Origin: Sphingobacterium sp. SYP-B4668
GTDB taxonomy: Bacteria; Bacteroidota; Bacteroidia; Sphingobacteriales; Sphingobacteriaceae
Reading direction: 5' to 3'
NCBI RefSeq assembly: GCF_027627455.1
Contig: NZ_CP115483.1
Coordinates: 1,550,001-1,614,000, forward strand
Length of the DNA stretch: 64,000 nt
Below, in pieces: positions 53,351 to 62,436 of this stretch. Made by a program: the position numbers and the translations under genes. The notes beneath the pieces were generated by a model. It was given only the letters and a program-made list of their open reading frames with translations. It searched no databases and had not been told where the DNA came from. The stretch's first letter is position 1. Each line of letters opens with the position of its first letter.

Positions 53351-54829
53351 CTACTTCACCTGATACTGCTCGGCAATCCAATCTGCAAAATTGTAGTACT
53401 TATTGATTTGTCGTTCGTTTTTGTCAGCCCGTATACTGTTGAAATGATCGGCTAGCTTTTTTAACTTCATTTGCTTCCAATGATTTCCGCGGCTGCGGAC
53501 ATCGTCTTTGATAGTTTGAAACAGCAATTTTTCGCTTTTGTACAATTTGTCCCGCTTGGCAAACGTCCTTTTGAAGGCGCGTATCTCATAGTCCAGATGC
53601 TCGTGGTCTTTTTGTTCATAAGTGATGATGAGGTTGAGGATACGCATTACCCTACAAAGGAAAGATTTCGTGCCTAGGTGCAGATGTCCCTGTTGGATTA
53701 GCTTGTTCTTGGCGGCCCGATAGTCTTTGTGCATAAACGCGACGATGCTACAAAGCAAGGTATATTCTAATACTTTGTCATCAATGGCATGGACATCAAA
53801 TAGTGGGGGGTGTTGCTGGATTTGTTGCAAGAGCTGTAGTGCACTATGGGCATCTTTGTTGCCGATGTGCATCGTGAGCGAAAAGTTTAGATGAGATAAA
53901 CGGACGAGAGAAAGGAAATGTTCGGGATGATTTTGCAGACAAAAGGTATTTAGGGTCAGCAGGTATTTGTTCATCTCACGGTGGTAGCCAATGCTTCGCA
54001 AACTATCCAATATTCCATCAAGGGTAGAAAGATAGTCGTAAGGCGGACTATTCCACTGTTGCCTGTGTGAGTCGAATAGGTCATTCAATTGTTGGAATAT
54101 CTTAAGGGCAGAATGATAGTCGCCGGTATGGATGAAAAAGAAAGATTGAAAGAGTAAATGCAATTTTTGCAGGGAAAACTGATTTTTGCTACCTCGCACG
54201 GAAAGGCTTAACTCGGCTAATAGCAAGTCTTGGGTCATCTTGCTGTCCTTGACGATCTCTCCACTGAGCAAGCGATGCTGCAATAACTCGTAGAGGCTGT
54301 AGTGCTCATGTAGTTGTTTGGAATGGAGGATGCTCGACTTACTTTTCATCTGGATGTCAATGAGGTCTTGCTCGCTCATGTCCTCGAAATTGGTGGTGGA
54401 TAGGTAGCTCAATTCCATCCGCAGGGCTACTTGTAGCAACTCGTGTTGCTGGGCCTGTTCGGCTAGCGTCTTGACCTTACCCAGTTCGAAAAGTGCTCGT
54501 CTATCAATGGATCGTTCAAAGAATAGACGAGTCATCATGAGGCCATACAGCTGCCTATACCAGTCGTCTTGCTCGATTCTAAATTGCAAAAGATGGTCGC
54601 CCAGCAATCGGATGAGGTAAAGGGCTGTGCTCTCAAGGGCGACTGTGGGATGTAATTGACCGAACTCGCGGATGATACTGATGGTATCTTGCTGACTGTT
54701 GCTTTGGATGAAGTCATAAAGTATATAGTAATTGGTCTTTTTTTTAGAGTCACCGATTTTGAGCTGGAAATGCCTCTTTTCGACTGTTGATAAAGACTGT
54801 ATAAGTCGGATCAAATCTTTTATTATCAT
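53351..54829 (-). CDS. 492-residue helical-repeat protein of unknown function
   Basis: All-helical cytoplasmic protein without signal peptide or membrane helix, rich in Leu, Gln and His, with helix pairs spaced like TPR/SEL1 units (LRMELSYLSTTNFEDMSEQD, FQSFFFIHTGDYHSALKIFQ, LLCSIVAFMHKDYRAAKNKL). The start (MIIKDLIRLIQSLSTVEKRH) looks like a short coiled segment. I recognise it only as a type seen in Sphingobacteriaceae genomes. It is divergent from the ribokinase gene (192 bases between starts) and may be a regulator or scaffold; no DNA-binding motif is seen. Confidence 0.6.
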   Translation of the reverse strand: MIIKDLIRLIQSLSTVEKRHFQLKIGDSKKKTNYYILYDFIQSNSQQDTISIIREFGQLHPTVALESTALYLIRLLGDHLLQFRIEQDDWYRQLYGLMMTRLFFERSIDRRALFELGKVKTLAEQAQQHELLQVALRMELSYLSTTNFEDMSEQDLIDIQMKSKSSILHSKQLHEHYSLYELLQHRLLSGEIVKDSKMTQDLLLAELSLSVRGSKNQFSLQKLHLLFQSFFFIHTGDYHSALKIFQQLNDLFDSHRQQWNSPPYDYLSTLDGILDSLRSIGYHREMNKYLLTLNTFCLQNHPEHFLSLVRLSHLNFSLTMHIGNKDAHSALQLLQQIQQHPPLFDVHAIDDKVLEYTLLCSIVAFMHKDYRAAKNKLIQQGHLHLGTKSFLCRVMRILNLIITYEQKDHEHLDYEIRAFKRTFAKRDKLYKSEKLLFQTIKDDVRSRGNHWKQMKLKKLADHFNSIRADKNERQINKYYNFADWIAEQYQVK

Positions 54830-54969
54830 ATAGAAGTTTAAAAAATGGGGATTTTATTTTTTATAAAATGGTTAAAATCAAATATATAATATTTTTTACT
54901 AAGTGTGGGTTATATTTTTAAAAATTTATATAATTTAAAAATTGGCCTTTTATTCTTGATATAACCTAT

Positions 54970-54977
54970 TACTTTTG
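54970..54977 (+). promoter_or_regulatory. -7-like box of the ribokinase operon
   Basis: TACTTTTG fits TAnnTTTG and lies 44 bases before the ribokinase ATG. The nearest upstream TTG (54942-54944) is 25 bases away, slightly too far, so only the -7 part is convincing. Confidence 0.4.
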
Positions 54978-55021
54978 AAATACAGTATAAACCAACAAAT
55001 ACGTAAAACTTAGTAATATAT

Positions 55022-55939
55022 ATGAGTAGCAATAAAATTATTGTAGCAGGTAGCATGAATATGGACATGGTCGTGAAGACCACACATATCCCTACACCGG
55101 GAGAGACAGTCTTAGGTGGTGATTTTTTTATGAATCCGGGTGGAAAGGGCGCAAACCAGGCCGTCGCTATTGCTAGACTTGGTGGCAATGTTTCCTTTAT
55201 AGGTAAAATCGGCAATGATATTTTTGGAAAGCAATCATCTCAACTCTTTGATGATGAAGGGGTGGATACGGGAGGAATTCTGTCGGATGATGAGCTTCCT
55301 TCGGGCATAGCACTGATTACCGTTGATCAAAAGGGTGAAAATAGTATCGTAGTGGCTCCGGGAGCAAACGGTAGTTTGGAGCCGAAGGATGTAGAAGAAG
55401 CCTTCCAACGATATACGGATGCAATGATTCTATTGGTACAGTTGGAGATACCTCTACGTACAGTGGCACATGCGATCAAGATTGCGAAAGAAAGAGGAAT
55501 GACCGTCATCCTCAATCCTGCTCCTGCGGCGGAAATTGATTCAGGGCTTTTTGAGTTGATAGACATTATCACGCCCAATCTCAATGAAGCGGAAAACTTA
55601 TCCGGAGTCAAAATTGTCGATTTGGATACGGCTAAGTTAGCCTGTGAGAAAATCAGAGAAAAAGGGGTGCGCAATGTGATTATCACTTTAGGGGAGCTGG
55701 GAGCTGGTGTATTGGAAGAAGGAGAATTTTTCCATGTGAGTTCCCCAAAAGTTGAGACGGTAGATACGACTGCGGCAGGTGATGTATTCAATGGAGCACT
55801 AGCGGTAGCCGTGGCGGAAGGTAAGTCCATACGGGATGCGGCCTCATTTGCTTGTATAGCGGCTTCCATAGCGGTGACCAAAATGGGGGCACAGTCGTCC
55901 ATCCCCTATCGCAATGAAGTGGTGCTCCGGATGGTGTAA
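55022..55939 (+). CDS. rbsK: ribokinase
   Basis: A 305-residue PfkB-family sugar kinase of ribokinase type; converts ribose to ribose 5-phosphate with ATP. The PfkB signature 1 is seen in NPGGKGANQAVAIARLGG (about 38-55) and signature 2 in DTTAAGDVFNGALAVAVAEG (about 247-266) with the catalytic Asp near 253. N-terminal GSMNMDMV and IPTPGETVLGG match ribokinase sugar-binding positions. First gene of an operon that continues with a permease, an ADP-ribosylglycohydrolase-like enzyme, a phosphatase-like protein and an oxidoreductase. Strong call. Confidence 0.93.
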   Translation: MSSNKIIVAGSMNMDMVVKTTHIPTPGETVLGGDFFMNPGGKGANQAVAIARLGGNVSFIGKIGNDIFGKQSSQLFDDEGVDTGGILSDDELPSGIALITVDQKGENSIVVAPGANGSLEPKDVEEAFQRYTDAMILLVQLEIPLRTVAHAIKIAKERGMTVILNPAPAAEIDSGLFELIDIITPNLNEAENLSGVKIVDLDTAKLACEKIREKGVRNVIITLGELGAGVLEEGEFFHVSSPKVETVDTTAAGDVFNGALAVAVAEGKSIRDAASFACIAASIAVTKMGAQSSIPYRNEVVLRMV

Positions 55940-55976
55940 CGAATAACAATCATTAATCCTAATAAACCCTAAAAAT

Positions 55977-56984
55977 ATGTTTATCATCACAAGTTATACC
56001 CTAGCCATTGTTTTCTGCTCGATTACTATGATTTGTTGGGGGTCATGGGCCAATACTCAAAAGCTAGTACAGCACAAAATGCCTTTTGAACTATACTACT
56101 GGGACTATGTCTTGGGGATATTTATCATCGCACTGCTCAGTGCATTTACGATGGGTAGTATCGGCACGCAAGGGCGCAGTTTTCTGACAGATATTGTACA
56201 GGTGAGTCCGGAGAATCTAGGTAATGCTTTCCTGGGTGGGGTGGTGTTCAACTTGGCGAACATCTTACTAACAGCAGCTATCTCTGCAGCGGGTATGGCG
56301 GTGGCTTTTCCAATAGGAATAGGACTGGCACTGGTCATTGGTGTCATTCTGAATTACCGCTTAGAGGCCAAAGGAGATTTGACCTTACTCACGATAGGGG
56401 TATTGCTGGTGGTGCTGGCAATCGTATTCAACGCTGTGGCATTCCGCAGGCACAAGGGGGAGCGTGATAAAGGCAAGGTCGGGAAATGGGTGTTGGTATC
56501 TATCGTGGCTGGGATTCTGATGTCGACTTTCTATCCTTTCGTCGCTAAAGGCATGGACCTTGAAAACTTTGCAGCTCCACAAGCAGGCAAAATGACGCCT
56601 TATACGGCATTTGTAGTCTTTTCGATAGGCATCTTGATCAGCAACTTTGTGTTCAACGGTATCCTGATGAAAAGACCACTCTCGGGTAGTCCGATTGCAA
56701 TCGGAGCCTATTTTAAGCTCGGATTCAAATATCACCTCATTGGATGGTGTGGCGGAATCATATGGGGTGTAGGCAATCTCTTCAATTTGATAGCAGCAGG
56801 AAAAGCGGGGCCGGCAATCTCGTATGGATTGGGACAGGGCGCGACATTGGTCGCTGCACTTTGGGGAGTCTTTGTCTGGAAAGAGTTTAAAGGAAGTACT
56901 ACATCTACCAATCGGTTGATAACGGTGATGTTCCTGTGTTTTATAGCAGGGCTAATCATCATCATACAAGCTGGTCAAAATTGA
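55977..56984 (+). CDS. GRP (glucose/ribose porter) family sugar transporter
   Basis: A 335-residue inner-membrane protein with ten hydrophobic helices of the DMT superfamily (LAIVFCSITMICWGSWANTQ first, IWGVGNLFNLIAAGKAGPAI near 260-280). WGSWANTQK and GWCGGIIWGVGN are typical of the GRP/RhaT-like group. It lies 37 bases after ribokinase, so it very likely moves ribose (or a nucleoside-derived sugar) into the cytoplasm for that kinase. Confidence 0.85.
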   Translation: MFIITSYTLAIVFCSITMICWGSWANTQKLVQHKMPFELYYWDYVLGIFIIALLSAFTMGSIGTQGRSFLTDIVQVSPENLGNAFLGGVVFNLANILLTAAISAAGMAVAFPIGIGLALVIGVILNYRLEAKGDLTLLTIGVLLVVLAIVFNAVAFRRHKGERDKGKVGKWVLVSIVAGILMSTFYPFVAKGMDLENFAAPQAGKMTPYTAFVVFSIGILISNFVFNGILMKRPLSGSPIAIGAYFKLGFKYHLIGWCGGIIWGVGNLFNLIAAGKAGPAISYGLGQGATLVAALWGVFVWKEFKGSTTSTNRLITVMFLCFIAGLIIIIQAGQN

Positions 56985-57028
56985 TCGGGAATTAAATAAT
57001 AACATATTATAAACGTAATACCATACAC

Positions 57029-58591
57029 ATGATGATACAGACATTTATAAAAGGATTGACATTGGCTTTACTGGTTTCTCTGGCAGGAACTTCTTTAGCG
57101 CAAAAGGCTAAGTCATCTACTTTGACAAAAGCGCAGCTGTTGAATAAAATAAAAGGGGGCTGGGCTGGTCAAACAATAGGTACGACCTACGGCTGGACCA
57201 ATGAATTTCAATATGCAGGAACCTATATTCAGGATTATGAGCGTATTCCATGGCATAATGACTATATAAACGAAGCGATGCGCGTATTCCCTGGGCTTTA
57301 TGACGACGTCTATATGGATTTGATGTTCATGCATGTATTTGAAAAAAAAGGATTGGATGCACCCATGGAGGAGTTTGCAAAAGCTTTCGCCGATACTGAA
57401 TTCCAGTTGTGGCATGCCAACCAAGCGGGGCGTTACAATGTCCAAAATGGTGTGCCTGCTGATCGGGCGGGTCATTGGTTGAACAACCCCCATGCCGATG
57501 ATATCGATTTTCAAATCGAAGCAGATTTTGCAGGCCTCATGAGCCCAGGCATGCCGCAGGCGGCAACAGATATTTCGGAACGTATCGGTAAGATTGTCAA
57601 CTCAGGAGATGGCTTATACGGTGGCGTATTCGTAGCGAATATGTATAGTTGGGCATTTGTGTCTGATGATATTCCTACGGTAGTTAATAATGCGCTGAAA
57701 TCTATTCCGAAGGAAAGCAAATTCCATCAACTGATCAGCGATGTCATTAAATGGCACAAACAGTATCCAAAGGATTGGAAACAAACTTGGTTCCTCATCC
57801 AAAGAAACTGGGCGGAAGAGGTCGGCTGTCCGAGCATGGTCTTTCATCCCTTGAATATCGATGCCAAAATCAATGCTGCATATGTCGTCATGGGCCTGCT
57901 CTACGGCGAAGGCGACTATACGAAAACGATCGAAATTGCAACTCGAACGGGACAGGATTCGGATTGTAACCCGGCGACAGCCCTTGGTATATTGGGGACT
58001 ATGATCGGCTATGACAAGATTCCGCCACTGTGGATGGAACCACTACAAAAGGCCGAAGACAAAAAATTCAGTCACTCGGAGTATGCACTGAACGATGTCT
58101 ATAAGGTAGGATTGCAACAGGCGTTAGAGAATATCGAACGTAATGGTGGCACTATCGCTGGTGAACAAATCACGCTTCCAAAAGCGAGTATCAAAACGGC
58201 TGCTTTTGAAGAGAATTTTAAAGGGCATTTCCCGAAAGAGCGAATCAAATTGGAAAAAATCATTACCGATACGATATCCTTCGAATTTGAAGGTATAGGA
58301 TTTGTACTTCGTGGTGCGTCCCGCTCATCAAATGCGAATGATACAGCTCCTGTGATAGCTGAACTTTATATTGACGGTAAGAGAGTGGAGACGGCTAACT
58401 TGCCGTGGCAAGCAAATAAAGCACGGGCCGATTTATTTTGGAGATATCAACTGCCTAAAGGCAAGCATCAAGTAACCATTAAAGTGAAGCAGGCTACAAA
58501 GGCACAGGATTTATGGATTGCAGACTATTTGGTCTATGATAATGTAAAGACGAGTGGCATTCGGATAGGAGGGCAGCATGACCATCATTAG
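57029..58591 (+). CDS. exported ADP-ribosylglycohydrolase-family protein (copy 1)
   Basis: A 520-residue protein with a Sec signal (TLALLVSLAGTSLAQ, about 11-25). The ADP-ribosylglycohydrolase (DraG/ARH) fold occupies about 30-350: LLNKIKGGWAGQTIGTTYG, NNPHADDIDFQIEADFAGLM, SGDGLYGGVFVANM and the metal-site motif GQDSDCNPATALGILG, whose Asp residues bind two magnesium ions in the family. The last about 130 residues form a beta-rich extra domain. Outside the cytoplasm it cannot reverse protein ADP-ribosylation inside the cell, so it more likely cuts ribosyl bonds in scavenged nucleosides or ADP-ribose-like compounds. Its stop overlaps the next gene by 14 bases. Confidence 0.87.
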   Translation: MMIQTFIKGLTLALLVSLAGTSLAQKAKSSTLTKAQLLNKIKGGWAGQTIGTTYGWTNEFQYAGTYIQDYERIPWHNDYINEAMRVFPGLYDDVYMDLMFMHVFEKKGLDAPMEEFAKAFADTEFQLWHANQAGRYNVQNGVPADRAGHWLNNPHADDIDFQIEADFAGLMSPGMPQAATDISERIGKIVNSGDGLYGGVFVANMYSWAFVSDDIPTVVNNALKSIPKESKFHQLISDVIKWHKQYPKDWKQTWFLIQRNWAEEVGCPSMVFHPLNIDAKINAAYVVMGLLYGEGDYTKTIEIATRTGQDSDCNPATALGILGTMIGYDKIPPLWMEPLQKAEDKKFSHSEYALNDVYKVGLQQALENIERNGGTIAGEQITLPKASIKTAAFEENFKGHFPKERIKLEKIITDTISFEFEGIGFVLRGASRSSNANDTAPVIAELYIDGKRVETANLPWQANKARADLFWRYQLPKGKHQVTIKVKQATKAQDLWIADYLVYDNVKTSGIRIGGQHDHH

Positions 58592-59396
58592 AAGCGGACT
58601 TACGTTCCTCTCTTTATTGATATGCACCGTGTTGTGGGGCCAGGAGCCGATAAAGGTGATGAGTTACAATATCCGTATTGCAAGTCCACCTTCAAAAGGA
58701 TGGGGCATCACTGAAATTGATTCTATTGCTGCCGTAATAAATCGGAGTAAACCTGATTTGGTAGCTCTGCAGGAGGTGGATGTGCGCACCTCCCGTTCTG
58801 GAAAGGAATTGGATCAAGCGCAGAAGCTGGGGGAGCTGACAGGCATGCACGCTTTCTTTTCAAAGGCTGTGGATCGAAGCGAGGGGGATTATGGTGTCGC
58901 TATACTTTCCAGATTTCCGGTGGTGCGAGCCGATGCCTATCGTATTTATTCTCCCGATTCGACGCTGAATGAGAATAGGGCACTGGCAGTGGTGGAAGTA
59001 AAACTGGAAGGAGGTGCTCTTATTTTTGCTTCCTTTCACTTGGATCATTTGAATGACACGGTCAGGGATTTTCAACTTGATCAGATACTGAAGCATCTGA
59101 AAAAATACAAGAACAAGCCCATTCTGATGGGGGCGGACCTGAACATGGATAAGCGCAGCAGGTTATTTACGAAAATAGCGGATCAGGGGCTTCATATCTT
59201 GGAAAACAACCGTAAGAGCCTGACTTTTCCGAATGATAAACCCAAAACGACTTTGGACTATTTCCTGTTTAACACGTCTTTTCAAAAACGTTTTAAGGAA
59301 TTGGACTTTATGGTACTCACAGCAGAAAGCTACGCTTCCGACCATCTGCCTATTATCTTAAACTTAAATCATAAACAAACCAATGAACAATACTAA
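58578..59396 (+). CDS. exported endonuclease/exonuclease/phosphatase-family protein
   Basis: A 272-residue protein with a signal peptide (about 1-21, ICTVLWG-Q). The EEP fold shows all main motifs: SYNIRIA (Asn), LVALQEVDVR (Glu), YGVAILSRFPV, FASFHLDHLND, LMGADLNMDKRS, TTLDYFLF and SDHLPIIL (catalytic His). It probably removes phosphate groups or cuts phosphodiesters outside the cytoplasm, which would free nucleosides or ribose phosphates for the rest of the operon. It overlaps its neighbours by 14 bases on both sides. Confidence 0.88.
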   Translation: MTIIRSGLTFLSLLICTVLWGQEPIKVMSYNIRIASPPSKGWGITEIDSIAAVINRSKPDLVALQEVDVRTSRSGKELDQAQKLGELTGMHAFFSKAVDRSEGDYGVAILSRFPVVRADAYRIYSPDSTLNENRALAVVEVKLEGGALIFASFHLDHLNDTVRDFQLDQILKHLKKYKNKPILMGADLNMDKRSRLFTKIADQGLHILENNRKSLTFPNDKPKTTLDYFLFNTSFQKRFKELDFMVLTAESYASDHLPIILNLNHKQTNEQY

Positions 59397-60396
59397 TTTC
59401 TCACGTAGGGATTTTCTAGGGAAAATGCTAATAGGCGCTACGGCGATAGGAGGTGTAAGTCTAATGCCCAACAGTTCGGGAGTGCTTGCTGACCGCAGTA
59501 AGCTCAGGCTTTCTAATAAAAGAATCGGTATCATCGGGTTGGACACTTCACATAGTGAGGTATTCAGCCGGATGATCAACGAAGGGAAGGAGGATATGCT
59601 GGGTTTCAAAGTAGTGGCCGCCTATCCGCACGGAAGCAAAGATATAGCCTCGGCTCTTCAAGAAAAGCCGGGCATCATAAAAGCTGTCCAGGCGATGGGA
59701 ATTACCATCGTGGACAGTATCGAAGAACTGCTCAAGCAAGTGGATTGCGTCCTGTTGGAATCTAATGACGGACGTGTGCACCTAGAGCAGGCTCTTCAGG
59801 TATTTAAGGCTGGGAAGCCGGTATTTATAGATAAGCCAATTGCTCAGAACTACGCACAGGCAAAGGCGATATTTCAAGCTGCAGAAAAGTACAAGGTCCC
59901 TGTATTCTCTTCTTCGGCGTTGCGTTATGATGTCAATGTCCAAAAAGTAGTGCAAGGAAGTATCGGTAAGGTAACCGGTGCAGATGTGTATACGCCCGCT
60001 GTTATGGAACCGAGTCACTTAGACCTTGCTTGGTATGGCATACATGGGGTGGAGATGTTGTTTACGGTGATGGGGTGCGGCTGCAAAACAGTAAGCCGTG
60101 TTCATCAAGAAGGGACCGATCTACTGGTCGGTGTTTGGAACGATGGTCGGATTGGGACCGTGCGTGGTATCCGACAGGGAGCCAGCAACATTGCAGGAAC
60201 AGCTTTTGGAGAAAAGGGAATTGCGCCGTTAGGGCCGTTCAGTACCTACGAACATTTGGTCAAATCCATCGTACAATTTTTTGCTTCGGGAGTGGCTCCG
60301 GTATCTTCCAAAGAGACGTTGGAAATCTTTGCCTTTATGCAAGCGGCTGATGCAAGTCGAAAAAAGGGTGGGGCAGCGGTCGGGCTCCAATTGTGA
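59383..60396 (+). CDS. Tat-exported Gfo/Idh/MocA-family oxidoreductase (short type)
   Basis: A 337-residue protein with a twin-arginine signal (FSRRDFLGKMLIGATAIG, about 6-23). N-terminal Rossmann domain (RIGIIGLDTSHSEVFSRMIN; the glycine loop is altered to GLDTSHSE) with VLLESNDGRVHLEQAL and KPVFIDKPIAQNYAQAKAI, the usual EKP-type catalytic lysine. C-terminal sheet domain from about 185 (WYGIHGVEMLFTVMG). Overlaps the phosphatase gene by 14 bases and ends the operon. The atypical GLDTSHSE loop suggests changed cofactor binding. Confidence 0.83.
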   Translation: MNNTNFSRRDFLGKMLIGATAIGGVSLMPNSSGVLADRSKLRLSNKRIGIIGLDTSHSEVFSRMINEGKEDMLGFKVVAAYPHGSKDIASALQEKPGIIKAVQAMGITIVDSIEELLKQVDCVLLESNDGRVHLEQALQVFKAGKPVFIDKPIAQNYAQAKAIFQAAEKYKVPVFSSSALRYDVNVQKVVQGSIGKVTGADVYTPAVMEPSHLDLAWYGIHGVEMLFTVMGCGCKTVSRVHQEGTDLLVGVWNDGRIGTVRGIRQGASNIAGTAFGEKGIAPLGPFSTYEHLVKSIVQFFASGVAPVSSKETLEIFAFMQAADASRKKGGAAVGLQL

Positions 60397-60787
60397 AGCA
60401 GTGACAAGTAACACTGAAAATCTCCATTCGGTGCAAATCCTACCACTATAGACTCCTATTGGAACCGCAATCAAAGCGGTTCCAATATTATAAATACTAT
60501 TTTATTTCTTTAAAAATATTATTCATAAATGCTTGTTGTTAAAACAAGTGTTGTGAATTGGAGGTGTTATACTTGATTTTGAACTTTAAACCTGTTTGTT
60601 ATTTATTGTTTTATGTATGTGTTGGTCATTTATTAAATAAAAACAATTAATAAAGCTTTTAATATTAAATTTTATTTTTAATTTAGCTTTTGAATACATC
60701 ACTAATATGAGAGCCTATCAAGAAGGAGTGATGTTCAAGACCATACAAACCGATTACAATGTTGAATAAGCACAAATGACCTAGATT
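60397..60787. other. intergenic region between the two ribose-scavenging units
   Basis: 391 bases, strongly AT-rich on the right half. Contains the terminator at 60457-60487 and presumably the promoter of the second unit. TATACTTG near 60567 is one mismatch from a -7 box, but no TTG is properly spaced. No gene. Confidence 0.5.
60457..60487 (+). terminator. hairpin ending the ribokinase operon
   Basis: TATTGGAACCGC (60457-60468) pairs perfectly with GCGGTTCCAATA (60476-60487) over a 7-base loop, followed by an AT-rich stretch without a pure T-run. Confidence 0.75.
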
Positions 60788-62320
60788 ATGAAACAGATAA
60801 ACTATCTATGCCTAGCGCTAATCCTTTTGCTGAGTGTATCTTCGGGGTGTATGGCCCAAGTAAAAACGACTAGTGAAAAGAGCGTCAGGATATCCAAAAG
60901 CAGCCTCCTGGACAAAATAAAGGGTGGATGGGCCGGACAAAATATAGGTGTGACCTATGGAGGGCCAACCGAATTTCACTACTGTGGTGTCATGATGCCG
61001 GACACTGTACCTCTAAAGTGGTACGATGGCTACATGAAGGAAACCATGATCAATATCCCCGGTTTGTACGATGATATCTATATGGACCTTACTTTCTTGG
61101 ATGTATACCACCGTCTTGGACTGAATGCGCCTGTAGATTCCTTTGCCAATGCTTTTGCATATGCTACGTTCCCGTTGGATCAGGCAAATCAGGCTGCCAG
61201 ATATAATATCCTCCATGGAATTCCTTCACCCAAATCGGGACACTGGCTCCACAATCCGCATGCGGACGATATTGACTTCCAAATTGAGTCGGACTTTATC
61301 GGGTTAATGTGTCCCGGAATGCCCAATACGGTTTCAACTATTAGCGACAAGATTGGGCATATCATGAACTACGGCGATGGTTGGTACGGAGGCGTATACA
61401 TGGGGGCCATGTACGCGCATGCATTTGTGAGTGATGATGTGCAGTATATCGTGGAGGAGGGATTGAAGTCAGTCCCGCAAAAAAGTGAATTCTATCAATG
61501 TATTGCAGACGTCATTAAATGGCATAAATTATACCCGAACGATTGGAAAAAAAACTGGCAACTGCTGGAAGATAAATGGTCGAATGACCTCTGCCCAGAC
61601 GGCGCATTGATGCCTTTCAATATCGATGCTAAGATGAATGCGGCTTATGTAGTACTTGGATTACTGTATGGAGAGGGAGATTATGGGAAGACACTAGAAA
61701 TATCGACTAGGGCAGGGCAAGACTCCGATTGTAACCCTTCTTCTGCTGGTGGTATATTGGGTACGGCATTGGGCTACAATGCAATACCAGCGTATTGGAA
61801 AATGGGGTTGAAAGAAGTCGAGGATCTCAACTTTAAGTATACCGACTATTCGCTGAATAGAGCTTATGATACCAGTTACAAGCTTGCATTGGAGGTTATC
61901 AAAAAAAATGGTGGGAAGATAGTTGGCGATGAGGTCATCATCAAAAAACAAAAGCCTAAAGCTGTGCGATATGAGAAGAGTTTTCCTGGATTGTATGCCA
62001 ATAGTCGTACAGATCATTATGTAACAATACAGGATACGAATAGCATTTCGTTCACTGGTCGAGGATTTGTATGGCGGGGTACGTACACGGGGGTGAAGCA
62101 ATACGCAGCTGACTATACCTTTATCGTGGATGTCTATATTGATGGAAAGAAAACCGAGCGGGTAGAGTTACCCACAAACAACTTAAAGCGTAGACGGGAT
62201 ATTTGCTGGGACTATACGTTGGACAATGGCCCGCACGTGGTGAAGTTGGTGTTGACCAATCCCCATCCGGAGTATGAACTGAAATCATTGACCTATACGG
62301 TATATGGACCTAAGAAATAA
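60788..62320 (+). CDS. exported ADP-ribosylglycohydrolase-family protein (copy 2)
   Basis: A 510-residue paralogue of the protein at 57029, with the same architecture: signal peptide (LLSVSSGCMAQ; the SSGC might also be a lipobox, making it a lipoprotein), ARH domain about 35-355 (LLDKIKGGWAGQNIGVTYGG, HNPHADDIDFQIESDFIGLM, YGDGWYGGVYMGAMYA, GQDSDCNPSSAGGILGTALG) and a beta-rich C-terminal domain. It heads the unit that continues with a SusC transporter. Two such enzymes suggest different linkages or different cell locations (surface lipoprotein versus periplasm). Confidence 0.87.
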   Translation: MKQINYLCLALILLLSVSSGCMAQVKTTSEKSVRISKSSLLDKIKGGWAGQNIGVTYGGPTEFHYCGVMMPDTVPLKWYDGYMKETMINIPGLYDDIYMDLTFLDVYHRLGLNAPVDSFANAFAYATFPLDQANQAARYNILHGIPSPKSGHWLHNPHADDIDFQIESDFIGLMCPGMPNTVSTISDKIGHIMNYGDGWYGGVYMGAMYAHAFVSDDVQYIVEEGLKSVPQKSEFYQCIADVIKWHKLYPNDWKKNWQLLEDKWSNDLCPDGALMPFNIDAKMNAAYVVLGLLYGEGDYGKTLEISTRAGQDSDCNPSSAGGILGTALGYNAIPAYWKMGLKEVEDLNFKYTDYSLNRAYDTSYKLALEVIKKNGGKIVGDEVIIKKQKPKAVRYEKSFPGLYANSRTDHYVTIQDTNSISFTGRGFVWRGTYTGVKQYAADYTFIVDVYIDGKKTERVELPTNNLKRRRDICWDYTLDNGPHVVKLVLTNPHPEYELKSLTYTVYGPKK

Positions 62321-62436
62321 CACATAAAACCATGCAAATCATGAAATGTAACCTATGCTGTATTCGGCTATTATAGCCGGATATGGCGTGATTTAAACCT
62401 AACTAACCCAATTATCTATTTTAAACTTTCTTAATT

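Noticed and set aside
60425-60455. Sequence resembling a tRNA T-loop or riboswitch fragment (CGGTGCAAATCCTACC)
   Set aside because: Only a single short resemblance; no cloverleaf and no cobalamin-riboswitch core around it.
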